Shown piece by piece: positions 33,351-47,100 of a stretch of DNA of 64,000 nt. The notes below the pieces were generated by a model. The model worked only from the letters and a program-made list of their open reading frames with translations. It was not told where the DNA came from and ran no database searches. Every line of letters starts with the position of its first letter. Position 1 is the stretch's first letter. This stretch comes from Numida meleagris (Eukaryota; Chordata; Aves; Galliformes; Numididae). A program made the translations under genes and the position numbers. Where the stretch lies: positions 99,388,871-99,452,870 of the forward strand of contig NC_034410.1 in assembly GCF_002078875.1 (NCBI RefSeq), in the 5' to 3' direction.

Positions 33351-36300
33351 CTCCGTGCATGCCCGCGCCTTGCGGGCTGCTCCCGCCGCTCCCCCCGGGC
33401 CCCGCTTTTGTTTTCGTTTCTCTCTTTCCTCTCTTTTTTTTTTTTTTTTTAAAGTCCGGCTCCCCAGCTGTGAGAGCTGACTCTTCAAACCGGCGCTTTG
33501 AGCGTCCTCGCTCGCTGTTGCCAAAAAAGTAACGACGGGAAGTGAACAAAAGACATGTCAAGGATCCGAGGAGATTGCCCTCTGTGCGCGCCGCCCGAGC
33601 CGGCCCGCGTTGCTCATTGTCCCTGGGGCTGCTGACGAGTGGTGAACTAAACTCTTCCCGTTTTCTTTTGGCGAGGTCACTTTTACGAGGGGAAAAATAA
33701 TGCTTTACTCTCGCATCGAGCTGAAGCTTGCTTTTAATAGCGTTAGGAGCAGTCCTTCTAACTGCTGGAATTTTCTCCAAGGGGAAGATTGATTCTTGAC
33801 TTCACGCACGGCAGCTTATGAAGCAGACAGGCTGTAAAGACCAGGAGGGTCGGGCCGCTAGTAGCAGAGCAGTGAGCACTCGTTCCTAGCTCCCTGGGTA
33901 CAATGTACCTACAGAGGCTTTTTTTTTTTTTCTCCCCAAATTGCTCTATGGATGTAAGTGTTGAGGGGGTGTGTCCATATTTGGGACTACAGGGAGAGAC
34001 TGAAAGTGTCCGGTGCGCTTTTGATTGCAGCCCCCAGGACATGGCTGGAGCTGTACCTGGGGTTTGTCTACAGATTCTAGTTAATTCTAGCACGTGGAGA
34101 CTCTGATAGGTGTTGGAAGTGATAGAGTGGGTAAAGCTTGCAACAGAGCATGGTGGTTGGAAGCAAACTGCTGTAGCCTTCTCTAACTGTAAAGCTTCAA
34201 CACACCTGAAAGAAGATTACATCTAAAGAGGTAGCAGGTGAGCTCGTTGCCTGTTCTGAGCTGGAATCTAAGGATAGGGAGCAACTTGATTTTTTTCAGT
34301 GAGTTCAGTCAATTGGTGGCCCATACGTTGGCAATGGGTGTTGGTATTCACAGGCAGAAGCAGCTGATATGTAAGAAAACGCATAACTTTCCACACTTTT
34401 TTCTTTCCCTTTACGGATTGGCAAAGCTGTGATTTTAGCATTACTTAATCTGCTGGAGCTGTATCGGCACTAATAATCATATCTCATGCTGCTCCCTGAA
34501 CAACTTTGGCTTCTGTGCAGCTCCTTGGGTAAGCGGTGCTTTATGCATACACGTCAAGATAGGTCTGTACCAACAGGTTTGAACAGCCTGGTTTAGTGCG
34601 AGCAAGTTCAGCTCTGTCTGGATCTGTTTGCGTAGACATGCTGTAGGTATTTGTAGAACTGGATTCAAAGAAGGGAGAGAAGTAAAATTGGAGGGGCTAG
34701 ATTTTGTATTGCTCAATAACCCTCTGTATCAGAGGTTTATCTGTGTTCTGTGGTGATGCGTGCTTGTTCTGCCCTGTCACGCTGTCACATGTGATATCTT
34801 ACATGCTTATGACTTACAAGTGCTTTGCTCTGAGGTGCTGGGCCTGTGTGTGCCTAACTACCCCTGAAGTCTCCAAGACTGTGCTTTGACATTGAACTCC
34901 TACAGGCAGCCAAGACCTAGGCATCATAGTCTTATGGATATTTTTTACCATTGTTCCAGTTTCCCATTCATAAACTGGAGAGTATTATATTTTCCCTATT
35001 TATAGCACCTTATGAAAATAAATCCACCAATCTTTGTGGAACATTGAAATGCCTTTGAAAAGTTTGTTAGAAAACTTAATTCTGTTCTGAATATGAAGTA
35101 TTAAGTAGCAAAGTTAGGCAAGTTATGCCTTTGACAAGGAGAATAAAATGATGCAACAAATAACTGTTCTTTCAGTGAATATATCTGTCCTATGTACAGA
35201 AAAACAGGAGTTGCTATTGGGCACACCCAACCTTCACCTTTTCTTATCCATGATATTGACTAATGTCAGATGTTCTGGAGGAAAAGGAGAGGCTGCAGAA
35301 GGCAGAGGTGAGGTAATATTTTCCCACAAACGTTCCATCCTAATCTTTAATAGATAGAAGCCCTGAAGCAATCGTTTAATATAACTTATATTGTTACTGA
35401 GATAGGTGGATGGTTTTAATGCTAGTATAAATGTGTAATATCTGTATAGTATTTAAACTCTGTAATGGCAGTCAGTGGCAGAGTACCGTGTTGAAATGTG
35501 AATTACATGAAAAAGACTTTTGATTTTTTTCTTATCTATTTACTTCATTGAATATCCTCTTGTGCTTCGAGACAAAACAGAAGTTCCTGTTTTTTTACCT
35601 TCCCTGTACCATTCATACATGCTTTCATCTCTTCTACTTTCTGAGATAAAATGTTTCAGTCTTCTCAATCTCTTTTCCTATGAGGATTACTCCCACCCTT
35701 TGATTGTTGTCTTGGTTCTTTCCCAAGTCTATTTAGTCCTACAGTATCCCATTTTTCAGTACAAGTGACTTATGCTTAGAATACTGTATGCAGTATGGCT
35801 ATGCCTCTGGTTACAATATATGTTTTTGATACTGCTTCTTGACCTATTTCATATGGAATCCAGCATGTTAGGCTTTACTTTTGGCTGCTGCTACATACTG
35901 AGCAGAGGATCTTAACAACCTGTGAGAGTACGTAGCTTGTTTGAAGTTTCTCTTGTACATGGCTTTATATTTGTCTTGATGCTGAGCTGCTTTTGTCATG
36001 GCATTGTTCATTCATGCAGCTGAAGTCATCACAAATCTCCCTTTTCCCAAATACACTTTTTATAGTTGCAGACTTTGGCACTTCACTCTTCTTGACCTGT
36101 CCTGATTTCTCCCTCTCTCTGGTCTGAGTTAACATATTAAAATAAAATTGGACTGAGTAAGGCCCTGAACTCACCATGCTGTCAACCTTTTTGTCATAAT
36201 AAAAATTAGCCATTTAATCTTACACTCTGTTTCTCTTGCTCCAACCACATTTTCATCCATGACTGTTATTTGCCTTTTCCCTCAGCCTCTTCTTTGAGCA

Positions 36301-39300
36301 GTTGCTCATTGCAGGGAACCTTAAGAAAAAACCTCATGGAAATCTAAATTATGCCAGCCAGCCATGCTCCTATGGTCAGAGTGCAGTTTGCCGTCTCTGT
36401 AAAGGCAAAAACAGGTAAATCAAAGTTGTGAATACAATCTTTAACATTTCAGAGTTTATGGATAGTACACTTTGCAACCTGGATGTGCTTTTTGCTTTGT
36501 GTGAACTCGTGCTTGTCAAAGATGAAACAGGAACAACAACAACAAAAAAAAAAGCATCAACGTGAATCCCATATGTGGAATTGCACTGATTCCTGTCTTC
36601 TATGACGTTATGTTTATAACATTTTGGTTCTCAGAATGGACTTTAGTATGGATTCAAGGTAACAGACGGTAGTTCTTGATGAGGATTAGCCACTAAAGTG
36701 ATACCCTGCTTGCTGCTGAGATTTTCAGATACACCGTGGCAAAGAGGAACAGTGGCTTCGGTAGCGGGTTTTAGTGCAGTACTTTCTCTAGGACCTCATT
36801 AACTCTTCCCTGTGCCAGCCCTTGCTCCCTCATCTCCACATAGTCCTCCTCTGCATCTGTACCTCAACATAGAAGCATATGGAAGTAGAATATTACCAAG
36901 ATTACTACAGAGGCAGCTTAAGTACATGCAGTAACGTTAGTTACGAGACAATGCTGAAACTTCATTAGTGGCACAATTGCTTCTACTCTGAGACTAAAAG
37001 CCGCATAGATCCTCTGGGGAGTGGTTTGTGAAGCTTGTATTAAAGTGTATAGTTGCAAGTCGGACCACTGTTTAAGATTAAACTTAGAACTGAATTATAG
37101 GTTTAAACTTGCTTGGAGTAACAGTGTTCACTTTCAGATTTTAACCTAAGATAAAAGTTTGACAAGGATCAGACCTCAGGTGTGTATTTCCACTGTTTGT
37201 GAAGAAATCATCGTTTTTGTCCACCACAGACGCATCTCATAGCTGCTTTACCTTCTCATAAGGTAACATAAGGTGGGGGGGGTCAGGAGGGAGAGCTCAT
37301 GCTCTGTTCTCTTTTGTAGCATGCAAGTGAGCATATCATAATCAGCTTGACAAATGACATGATTGTTGACATTCTCAGCCTAGTTTAAGAACTTGAGGCA
37401 TGCAAGGAAAGAGATCCTTTCCTGAAATTTGAAACTATTGGTGCAATTTTGCAATTTAAGTAACCAGTTTTTGCTTATCTGTAAGATGTTAAGCAAGTGA
37501 AGTGGATATTGCTTACCAAAAAAATGTTGTTTGGAGATTTTTTTTTTTCTTTTTTTGTGGGATAGCTAACATGCTTTTACCACAAGCTGGTTAGTGCATA
37601 CTAAAGACCAGGCAGTAGGCTTACTGCAAAAGTACCCCAAACAGGAATGACCTTGCTTAACTGACCTTGTCGAACTAAATACTTGAATGTCTACCTCCAC
37701 TTAAGTTTTTGAATCAACAAACTGTATCTACCTGTACAAAAATCACCCAATAGTGAACAAATGAAAACAAAGCCTAAGAGATGTCTACACTTGGTAGCTG
37801 ATATTTTGGGAGGGGCAGACTGCTTAATTTAATATGAAATAACTGAGTAAGTCTGTCTCTGCACTTTTCCATTCTGTTTCCTATAGTCTAGTCTTAACAA
37901 AATAACTTAATGGATCAGCCAAGAGCTTGGTTAGTTTCTGCACTAAAAGTTTGCCTTTTTTTCTGTGTTTTTATTATTATGTTTCAGAAATATTATTTCT
38001 ATTCATAAACAAGAAGGTAAAATTTGCTTTGCGGAAGCACAAGACTGCAGTAATAATGAATGAATTACTGTGCTAAATATCATTTGGTGTAACAATAACT
38101 GATGTGATTGATTTTCTTTATAATAAAAATCTAACTTGAAGTACTTAGTATGGTCTGTGAGTTAACAAAATGATGGTACCAGAATCTAACAGAAGCAAAG
38201 TGAGTTCTAGAGAATAAAGACTTCAGAAGATGGACATCTTGAAAGTCAGCTTTCTGCTTGGGAAAGTTATTTGCTCGAGATGCACAGTTGCCATTCTATC
38301 TTTTGGGTGGAAGGCTTATGTAGAAAATAAGAATACCTTCTGAGACCTCAGATTTTCCATGTCTTTCTTAGTAGAATATAAGCACAGATATTATGTATTG
38401 AGTATAATAGTACAGAAAAACCTATTCAGATATTACCTTGTGTTGAACAAAGATTGAAAGGATGTAGCCTAATTAAAAAATTGTGAGACTTTATGACAGG
38501 CAGCAATTAAACACTATATATTGCACTTAGAAAAGCTTTTATTGATGTCTACCCTATACTTGCTCTGAATGCTGGAAGCTTTCTTTTCAAAGTTGTCAGC
38601 TTTGTACCTCTATTGGCATTGCATTTACTTTTCTTTTTCTGCCCTGATAATTTTATTAATATTCACTATTATCCCATGATTATACTATTATTATTGTTAC
38701 TATAATTTTCACGCATTTAGTGCAAACAGAATATTCTTTCAATATTATAGATGTTACAGAGAGAATAAATTCTCTTCAGTGACCAGTCGGATTTACAGTG
38801 TGGTGGCACAGCTTCATCAGTTGAAGATAAAAGCAAGCTATTTTATTTACTGAGCATTTATATACAAAGTACTCGACAAAAAGATTAATTTCCTGCTTGA
38901 AATGCCCAGCTTTAAGGTACAAATTTATAAAATTAGGGAATTCTATAGAATTTCTATCTTGCAGGTGATACTGATGAACTGCTACTTTCAGCTGGGTGGA
39001 GCCTTGAAAAGGATATTTTATGACTAGAGAAAAGAGTTATTTTTTCACTGCTGAAAAAGGCGTGTTGGGTTTTTAAAGTGATAGGTAATGGGTGTTGGCT
39101 ACCTTTCTGTAAATCCTAGACATAGCCTGAGGCTCTAAGTCTTCTGAAGGCAAATGCACATTGTGATGATTTGGGACAGTTCCTGTCTGGAGTTACGATT
39201 TAGAGTGTCTAAACCTGCATGTGGCCAAGCCAAGGAAACAATGAGAGAGCTGCAGTCCAAGGAAATGAATTTGACCACAACGAAGGCTCTGCTGATTTTT

Positions 39301-39750
39301 TTTTTCTTTTTTTTTTTTCTTTCTTCAGAGAAGATTGTAGCAATTGGGCTCCTACTGTCTCAGCCTCAGTACTTTTATACTGGAGGAAATAAGCCAGGTG
39401 TCTGTACTTGACTTAAAAATACAAATGCTGAAGGGTTGCAGATAAAGGAGGATTGAGTGGGGGAGAGAAATGGGAATGTATGTTGTCTACGCTCAGTATG
39501 GCTGATGCTTCTGAGTGTGAATGGTGTTTGCAGGGTCTGTGTAGCATGCCCTTCCTACGTGTGTTCATCAAATCCAGCCCCCAGGGCTTTTTAGAACAGA
39601 CTTTGGATGTACAAGGGCCACCCTGATAAGAGGAAAAGGGCTGCCACTCACTGAAATAAGCCCATTTGGCTAATAATAATCTAGACACATGAGGGAAAAT
39701 CATATATGTGAAGGTATTTGTCAGGATATTTATTGTGAATGCTCAACTAT
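33351..39750. other. Region upstream of TGIF1, no gene recognised
   Basis: GC content falls quickly after 33.65 kb. A 17-base T run occurs at 33434-33450 at the island edge and another near 33919-33932. Beyond that, AT-rich DNA shows only short frames. A distant alternative TGIF1 first exon could lie here, as in mammals, but I could not identify one. Confidence 0.5.
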
Positions 39751-39950
39751 CATAGAATGGCTTGGGTTGGGAGGGACCTTGAAGATCATCTAGTTCCAAC
39801 CACCCTGCTGTAGGCAGAGTTGCCAACCACTAGATCAGACTGCCCAGGAACCAATCAAGCCTGGCCTTGGAAGCCTCCTGGGATGGGGCATCCACAACTT
39901 GTCTGGGTAGCTTGTTCCAGTGCCTTATCTCCCTAAGTAAAATGATTTAG
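39751..39950 (-). mobile_element. CR1 LINE, minus strand, 3' end
   Basis: The plus strand shows CATAGAATGGCTTGGGTTGG, GGGACCTTGAAGATCATCTAG, GGGGCATCCACAACTTG and CTTGTTCCAGTGCC, the reverse complement of a CR1 3' region. It is moderately diverged and followed by a T-rich run. Confidence 0.9.
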
Positions 39951-41524
39951 TCTTTTTTTTTTTTTTAACATGATAATTTGGTGAAGGGTAGACTGTAAGG
40001 CAGAATTGACCAGAATTGTCTGGATTTCTGGAACATGACACTTAGCAATATTCTGTATTGTGAGTGGTCCTTAAGAAGCTTGAAACAGTTTCTTTTCTCT
40101 AGGGCAACCTGTCAACAAGTGATGTTTCAGTGTCAAAAATGCCCTTGTGGTCACATGGATCTCAAGGTCCAATGGCTCCATGGATATCCATCTCATGGAC
40201 CATGTGGGACTTGTGACAACACTTTAAATAGTGTGAGAAAACTTAATTTACATTAAGTGAATTGTGTTATGGTGGCAGTCCTTAAAACCATATATATATT
40301 AAGCATTTGCTTGTGTAAGGTTTGTTCCTTCTGATATTTTTAGCGAGTAGGTGCTCAAGCTTTCTTCACAAAAATGTTTTGGGTGTTTGTTTGTTGTTGT
40401 TGTTGTTGTTTTTTAATGATAATCATCATTATTAGGATCTTCTTCAGGGACACAGTAATCTCAAATGCAAGAAATCACACCAGAGGACATTCTCGGTATT
40501 TTATAAGTGCTCTGCAGACTGCATAATTAATTCGGTGTTAAGACCCTTAGATAAGTGTTCTTTGTCCTACAGTAGACAGAACTATGCTGGTCTTCCAAAG
40601 AAGTGTGGGATAACTGCCCAGGAACTTAGGGAGATGATGGTGATGGATTAGGAGATACTGAACGTGTAAGCAGTCGAGTTGGGATCCTCAATGTGTGTAC
40701 ATTTTCAGCCTGACTGAAAACTGGATTAGTGGTGTGTAGATTTCATGCCTTGAGAAGAAGGGGACCCTTAAGAAAGAAGTGAAGCTAGGTGAACAAACTG
40801 TATCCTTATGGAGCAAATGCGAATCTTTACATAGCTGTTAATCGTATGTTGACCTGATAGATATTAAGACCCTGGAATCTATGTCATCCATCCATCTGTT
40901 GCAGTTAAGAAGCATACTAAGAGCAGAACATCCTAAAAGCAGCAAAAATCAGGCTCTCTTATACCTACTCCACCCCTCTGTCGCTCACTGAGGTGTGACA
41001 ACAGTTGACAAGTCTAAATTCATTAGTCTTTCGAGTTGGAATTGAATCACCTGGATGCTAACAGTTTTGTGTGGGATGCTCAAATGGCCGAGGATCTGAC
41101 ATCAGCTGTTCAGAGAGAAACAAATCTCAGGTGTGGAGCTGTCTGATTAACTGGTTAGTCCTGAAAAGTGTATTGGAAGACTACAACATGTTTGAGTGAC
41201 TTATGTTGAGCTGTTTACAACTTTTCGAGGAGCTAACTGTCTCTTACTCGTGTGCAGTTAAGGCAGATTATTGACATCTAACCCCTTCAACGTTTGTGCA
41301 AGTGAGTCTGAAGACATAAAATCAAAGCAAGCTGCATATAGCTGGTCCTGGTTAGCATTTCTGTGCAAAAATCATCTTAAGTTGAAATATTTTAATTGAC
41401 TGAGTAAATCCCCTTTGAAGACAGAATTTCTTGTTAAACAAAACCATTACAAGTTGTAAAAAAAAAAAAAAAATCATATTTAGTTCTGACTTAATAACTG
41501 AAAGCTAATTAGTGTAGAACAAAT
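39951..41524. other. Intergenic sequence with GTT repeat and a hairpin
   Basis: Holds a (GTT)n simple repeat at about 40386-40414 and an imperfect hairpin at 40152-40206 (listed separately). No gene is recognised. A 14-base A run lies at 41459-41473 before the next CR1. Confidence 0.5.
40152..40206. repeat. Imperfect inverted repeat (hairpin) centred on ATGGATATCCAT
   Basis: Left blocks CACATGG and GGTCCA pair with right blocks TGGACC and ATGTG. Between them sits a 12-base perfect palindrome, ATGGATATCCAT, at 40180-40191. The spacers are unequal, so pairing would be bulged. No function is recognised. Confidence 0.45.
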
Positions 41525-42195
41525 TGCAGAGGAAAAGGACATGGATGTGTTGGTTGACACTCAGCTGAACGTGAGCCACCAGTGTGCCCAGGTGGCCAGG
41601 AAGGTCAATGGCATCCTGGCATGTATCAGAAATAGGGTAGCCAGCAGGAACAGGGAGGTGATCATCCCTATCTACTCAGCTATGGTGAGGCTGCATCTTG
41701 AGTGCTGTGTTCAGTTTTGGACCCATCGCTTCAAGAAAGACAATGAGGCCCTGGAGCATGTCCCAAGAAGGACAACAAAACTGGTGGCGGGACTGGAGCA
41801 CAAGTTTTATGAGGAGCAGCTGAGGGAACTGGGATTGTTCAGTCTGGAGAAGAGGAGACTCGGGGGAAACCTTATTGCCTTCTAAAACTACCTGAAAGGA
41901 GGCTGTGATGAGGTGGGGGTTGGCTTCTTCTTACACGTAACTAGCAATAGGACAAGAGGGAATGGCCTCAAGTTGTGCCAGGGGAGGTTCAGGTTGGATA
42001 TTAGGAAAACCTTCTCCAAAAGATTGGTCGGGCACAGGCTGCCCAGGGAGGTGGTAGAGCCACCATCCCTGGAGGTGTTCAAGAAATGTGTAGATGTGGT
42101 GCTATGGAATGTGGTTTAGTGGGTAATATTGGTAGTAGATGGATAGTTGGACAAGATAATCTGTGAGGTCTTTTACAACCTTAATAATTCTATGA
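41525..42195 (+). mobile_element. CR1 LINE, 5'-truncated, decayed ORF2 end plus tail
   Basis: Encodes the same ORF2 end as the copy at 11491 ([33 protein letters not shown]), but the frame ends in a premature stop at 41883-41885 and resumes in another frame. The 3' end has TGGATAGTTGGACAAGATAATC and TTTTACAACC. Its ORF2 part starts at nearly the same point as the young nested copy, so it gives a useful comparison of age. Confidence 0.92.
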
Positions 42196-43864
42196 AATGC
42201 ATATGTTAGCAGTGTGTTCCCATTTACATGGAAATAAACTGCTGCTGGTTTTAATACTAGATACCTGCAGTTAATTCTATTGGACAAAAAGATCTAGGCT
42301 CTGTACTGTGAAATGGTTAACCTGTTTGTTTCTATTCATAGTTAACATACCCCACTCATGCCAAAATACATAAGTGTCCAGCCACGCATGATTTTCAGGT
42401 GGTTAGCAGGAAGCATGTTGTCCTGAGTAGTGCTGGGCTGGAGGGCTGTGGAGCACTGGCTGTTGCTGGTGAGTCTTGTATCTTGTTTTAGAATAAAGGG
42501 CCCTTTAGTCAACATTGATAACTAAATAGACACTGCATGGTAAGTCATGTACAATGCTGAAACTGTTTTGAAGTTTGTGGGCAAAGTGGTAAGAAATACT
42601 TACCCTCACTGACTGTTTAGAAGATTTGTTGAGGGTAAGGGGGATGGTTAATTTACACAATGAATAGGCTCTCTATCTGTGTTGGAGTTACAGAGGCCTG
42701 AAACTCCTGAAATGAATTTATCCCTCTTTTTTCATCCTTAGATTTCCCCTTTAAACAGAACTTTTTATCTGATTATTTAACACAGGCACTGAACCATACA
42801 TTTGAGGGAGATGGAGGCAAGGATTACATAAGACATCACTTGTTGTTTTGTAATTAACCTGGTGTTAAGTGTCATCTTCCAAAAAATTATACATCAAACT
42901 ACTTTTTGATAGAGAAAAATAATAATTATGCAAAGTATATTGATTCTATTTTGCTGCTTCATGTTAGTTCAACAGAGCTATTTAGAATGCTGCTTTGTTA
43001 TACTGTTAGGGATATGTCCTGGGCTTCTGTGTGTGTGCTCTGTTCAGAAGATTCTGAGAGCTCAGAATATCATCAGGTAAAATGTTAGTTCAAAACATAT
43101 TTTCTGACTTGTCTTAGTCTAGAGCACATGTGTAAACCAGTGTGTCTCAGTGATACTAGAGAATTAGACCATGATTTAGCATTATTGTTTTTATAAATGA
43201 CTTGATTACAATGATTATATAGGATGACACAAATGCAAATTATAAGAGGTTCCCCAGTAGGTAGAAAGGAAAGGCTTAATTTCTGTCTTCCAAACGTTGT
43301 AGTTGTATTGCAAATACTTGTTCATGTGTGTGCATACAGATGTGTGTGTAAAGATAGTAACCTGTCCTGACTTGAACTTCTAACTCTGTATGCAGATATC
43401 CGTATGTGTAAATATGCACACAGGGCTATTCGTTATACATCTCTGATCTTTGACAATGGCACTTTATCACTGTTCCTTATTGTCTTACTACCATAAGAAT
43501 AATCATATATGTGTTCATGGAAGGTGCTATTTTGCAAATTTGAGAATCATGTTATTTTTGGAATGTTTATTGAATGAAATGCCTAGCAGAAATGATCGCT
43601 CTGGTGCGTGTGTTATGTCCACATCTGCTGGGAAGTGAGACGCCTCTGTAGAATTTCTTTGTAGACTGGCCAAAATTTATCCTGCCCAAATGACACACAT
43701 CATGCTAAATTAACTTTGAGCACTGGCAGCAGTATGATCTTGTCATTGCGGTATTCCTGCTTCATTAATTAACTGAGGTGCTTAGTTTTGATGAAACGCT
43801 ACACTACAGCCATACTACTTTTCACTTTCAAACCCAACTTCAGACCGTGTCCATATAACTGTTA
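42196..43864. other. Intergenic sequence, nothing recognised
   Basis: AT-rich DNA with short open frames only. No repeat or RNA gene was identified. Confidence 0.5.
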
Positions 43865-44105
43865 TCACAGAATCACAGAATGGCTTAGGTTGGAGGATAC
43901 CTTAAAGATCATCTAGATCCGAACCCTCTGGCACGGGTAGGGTTGCCAACCTCTAAATCAGGCTGCTCCGAATCCCATGCAACCTGGCCTTGAATGCCTC
44001 CAGAGATGGGGCATCCACAGCCTCTCTGGGCAGCCAGCTCCAGTGCCTCACCACCCTCTATTTAAAAAATATCTTCTTAACAGCTAATGTAAGTCTCCCC
44101 TCTAA
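43865..44105 (-). mobile_element. CR1 LINE, minus strand, 3' end
   Basis: The plus strand reads ATCACAGAATCACAGAATGG, CTTAAAGATCATCTAGATCC, GGGGCATCCACAGCCTCTC and CTGGGCAGCCAGCTCCAGTG, the reverse complement of the CR1 3' region. The distal (ORF2) side fades after about 44105. Confidence 0.92.
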
Positions 44106-47100
44106 ACTGCTGTGCATGACAACTGTGAAGAAAGAGTCGTGCTGATGACTGTTTGCAGCCGTGCACTGAAGTGACCAAACAATTTGTTGATTGCTGTTTA
44201 AGAATTAGTGTCCGCTCTATATTGGTAGGCCAATGTCAGGAGTAGTTTAAGGCAGCAGAAAGGCAAGCAGGTGTTAAGAGGAGATAAACACAAGACCATC
44301 TTGGCATTGCAGACTGCGTAGACAAGTAAGCTTTGTTTAGTGGGGCATCCAGCATTACTCAAACACACACACTTAAGTGTTAAATGGTCTCAGAGTTTGG
44401 AAGAGAGACTTTTGGCTTGGTTCAGAATTACAGGAAATCTGTGCATCAGTTAGGCAGGAACTTCTGACTTCTGGTTCACTAGCATTCAAAGATCCTGCAC
44501 TTGTCACTAACAGAATTCCTACAGTGTAAATGGACCTGATCAGCAAATTAATAAAACGTAACTTGCTCTGACAGAGCCAGAAAGAGACATAAAAGAAATA
44601 TACTGGAGATGGGAGAATGAGACATGCTGCAGAAGAAACAGTGAGGCTGCCCTTGAATGCCTGGTGATGGCATATTGTGCTTTGCTGTCAGTCTGTTGAC
44701 TCATGTACACTTCAAAAGAGCTCTCAGGAGAGGCAGTTATACGAGTCACTGCCTGATGCACTGTAAATCACGGCTGTGCTTTTTTTGTTATTTGAATGTG
44801 CCTCCAGTGAGCCTAATGCTGTTTTGAAAGATCATCTAATGTCATTGGAACTCAGGGATTTCAATGAATGTGGGGGCAGAGGGATGGGGGAATACTCGCC
44901 CTCACAGGCAAGATTAGTCAGAGCTACTTCAGGATTGTCTGGTCATCTGTTCTTTAGTATCATGTACTGCTAGTTGAAGCTAATAAAGCAGTAGGAATCA
45001 TGAGCTTCGTGGAAGTTATGCTGAACAGAGGTGTATCCAAAATCTTAGTGTGCTCTGTCTCCATGTCCTCTCTCCAGAAGCTGTAGCCCTGAGATTTGAT
45101 GAGAAAGCAGGACAAAAGCTTTAGAGGGTCAGGGCAGGGATTGGTACTGTTTGATGCTTTTTTTGTCATCGAGTTTCCTCTTAAGAACAAACAAGTGCTG
45201 CTCCTCTAAGGAGTAAGGCAGTAAAAGGATACCAGGTGGCACAGAATAAACTGTGAAATGCTGCAGTCGTAATGCTGTAGCAGAACTACATCAGGAATTT
45301 TAGTCCTGATTCCTAAGGAAAGAACTTTTACACAATTGTGTTGCCTTTGTCTGCTGGTCTACAGGGTATCTCCATAATTTTAATAGCTGCAGGCCAGCTT
45401 CAGATAAACTTTGCAGTATGGAAGAAACTTATTATTCTTAATGTAGATGATTGAGTGAGTTAAGGTGAATCTCCCCACAGAAGGAAAGGTTTTGACAGGA
45501 ATTCAGGTATGTTCTTAGTGACAAACCAACAAAGGGGAAATTTTGAATGCCCTGTGTACAAGAAAAACTTTGATCAAAGTTTGCATCCTACTTGAAATGA
45601 GATGGTACAAATGTGAGACACAAAGCTGTAGGTAACTCTGAAAAACATTTTACTCTCTGAGGAACTATTTGGGCTTTTCAAAGATTTGATGGACTGTTTG
45701 TGTCTGTAAAGTTGAAATTATGCTGCTTACAGTTACAAACTGGAAATTCAGAGCACAGAATCAACTATGTAAAGACTTGCAGAAACACATTAAGCCATAA
45801 TATCCAAGTCAGAGATTATTTATGAACCTCTGGTGCTGTCAATTCAGGAGCTCCCAGGGCTATCTGGTTTTGCCTTTTGTTTTGCTGCTGAGAATGGTGG
45901 AAATCACTTTTCTTGAGATTGCTGAGGAGATAGTTTTGAGCTATTTTAAAATTCACAGGAGGTAGTTAGGAAATTCAGTTTCTTATGTTGTTTCACAAAA
46001 CGCAGGAGGTTTATTTTAGATGTCCTTCAATGATATCATGATTCCGTATACTTTAAGAATAGAACAGATCTCAATTTGCTAACTCATGCTCACATGGCAA
46101 TCAGAGCTTATAGGATGAGTGATACTGTTTTAGCAATAGCAGTGATCTCAGCAGGTAGAGCTTGAAGAAGATTATGTCCAGCCTGAAAGACACAACACCA
46201 CTACTATTATACAGACCACAGATGTTAACCTAATTCTGGGCTTTGGCTGGTTTTTGCAGTGTGAGCTTGCAAACCTGGTAGTTAGCAAAATGCTTGAAAT
46301 ACACCTTAAGTAAATGGATAGCTGTCATTAGAATAGGAGGATTAGGTTAAGGGGCATGACTTTGGTGTTTGATACTGAAGGACTTAGCCAAGGGATCCAG
46401 CAGTAGTCTTTCTATATCTGTAAAACCAGAACTACTCTTGGGCAAAGATTAGGGAAATGGTTATTTCCACTTAATATGATGCCATTTGCATTGTCACAAA
46501 TATGACCAAACTCACACAATTACTTTGTACTGTTTGATCTGCATCCTTTGCCTTCATGTAAAGCTACTGTATATGTTTAATATTTTCTGGTCATTGCATT
46601 CTGACAGGATGACAGTCAGCCAGCTGTGCATTTATACAGCAGTAGTGAAATGGTGCTCAGTACTCCACAGTGGTACAAGTGGTTATGTCAGGTCTCACAA
46701 GCAAGTGCATTGGGTAGAATGGTGGTGCCTGTGCTTGCCACTCTGACCTCTTAATGTGGGCAACAAAGGGTTAAAGGCTGGAAAAGAAACTATTAAGCAT
46801 TTCCCTGCCTCTGAGGAGCAAAGGGAGGAGATAGTGGGCAAAGACAGGAGCAGAGGGAGATTAGAGATCCTGCCCTTAAACTGAGTGGTTTTCAGATGGA
46901 CTACAAAGGAAAAAAAATTAAAAGGCCAAAATGTATCTGGTTGCTGCATAGAGTGGGCCCTAGGAAATGAGTATTGGGGAAGGCTTACCATGGATGGTCA
47001 GTTAATGTGGGTGTGCTGTGATTCTAAACTTGCTGCCTATTGTCAGTTGTAATTCTGATCTCTCTGCTAGTGTGCCTTCACTGAAGTGGCTACATTAGGG

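Noticed and set aside
33288..33780. Minus-strand frames with lysine runs upstream of TGIF1
   Set aside because: The Lys runs are translations of a 17-base T run; the rest is CpG-island composition.
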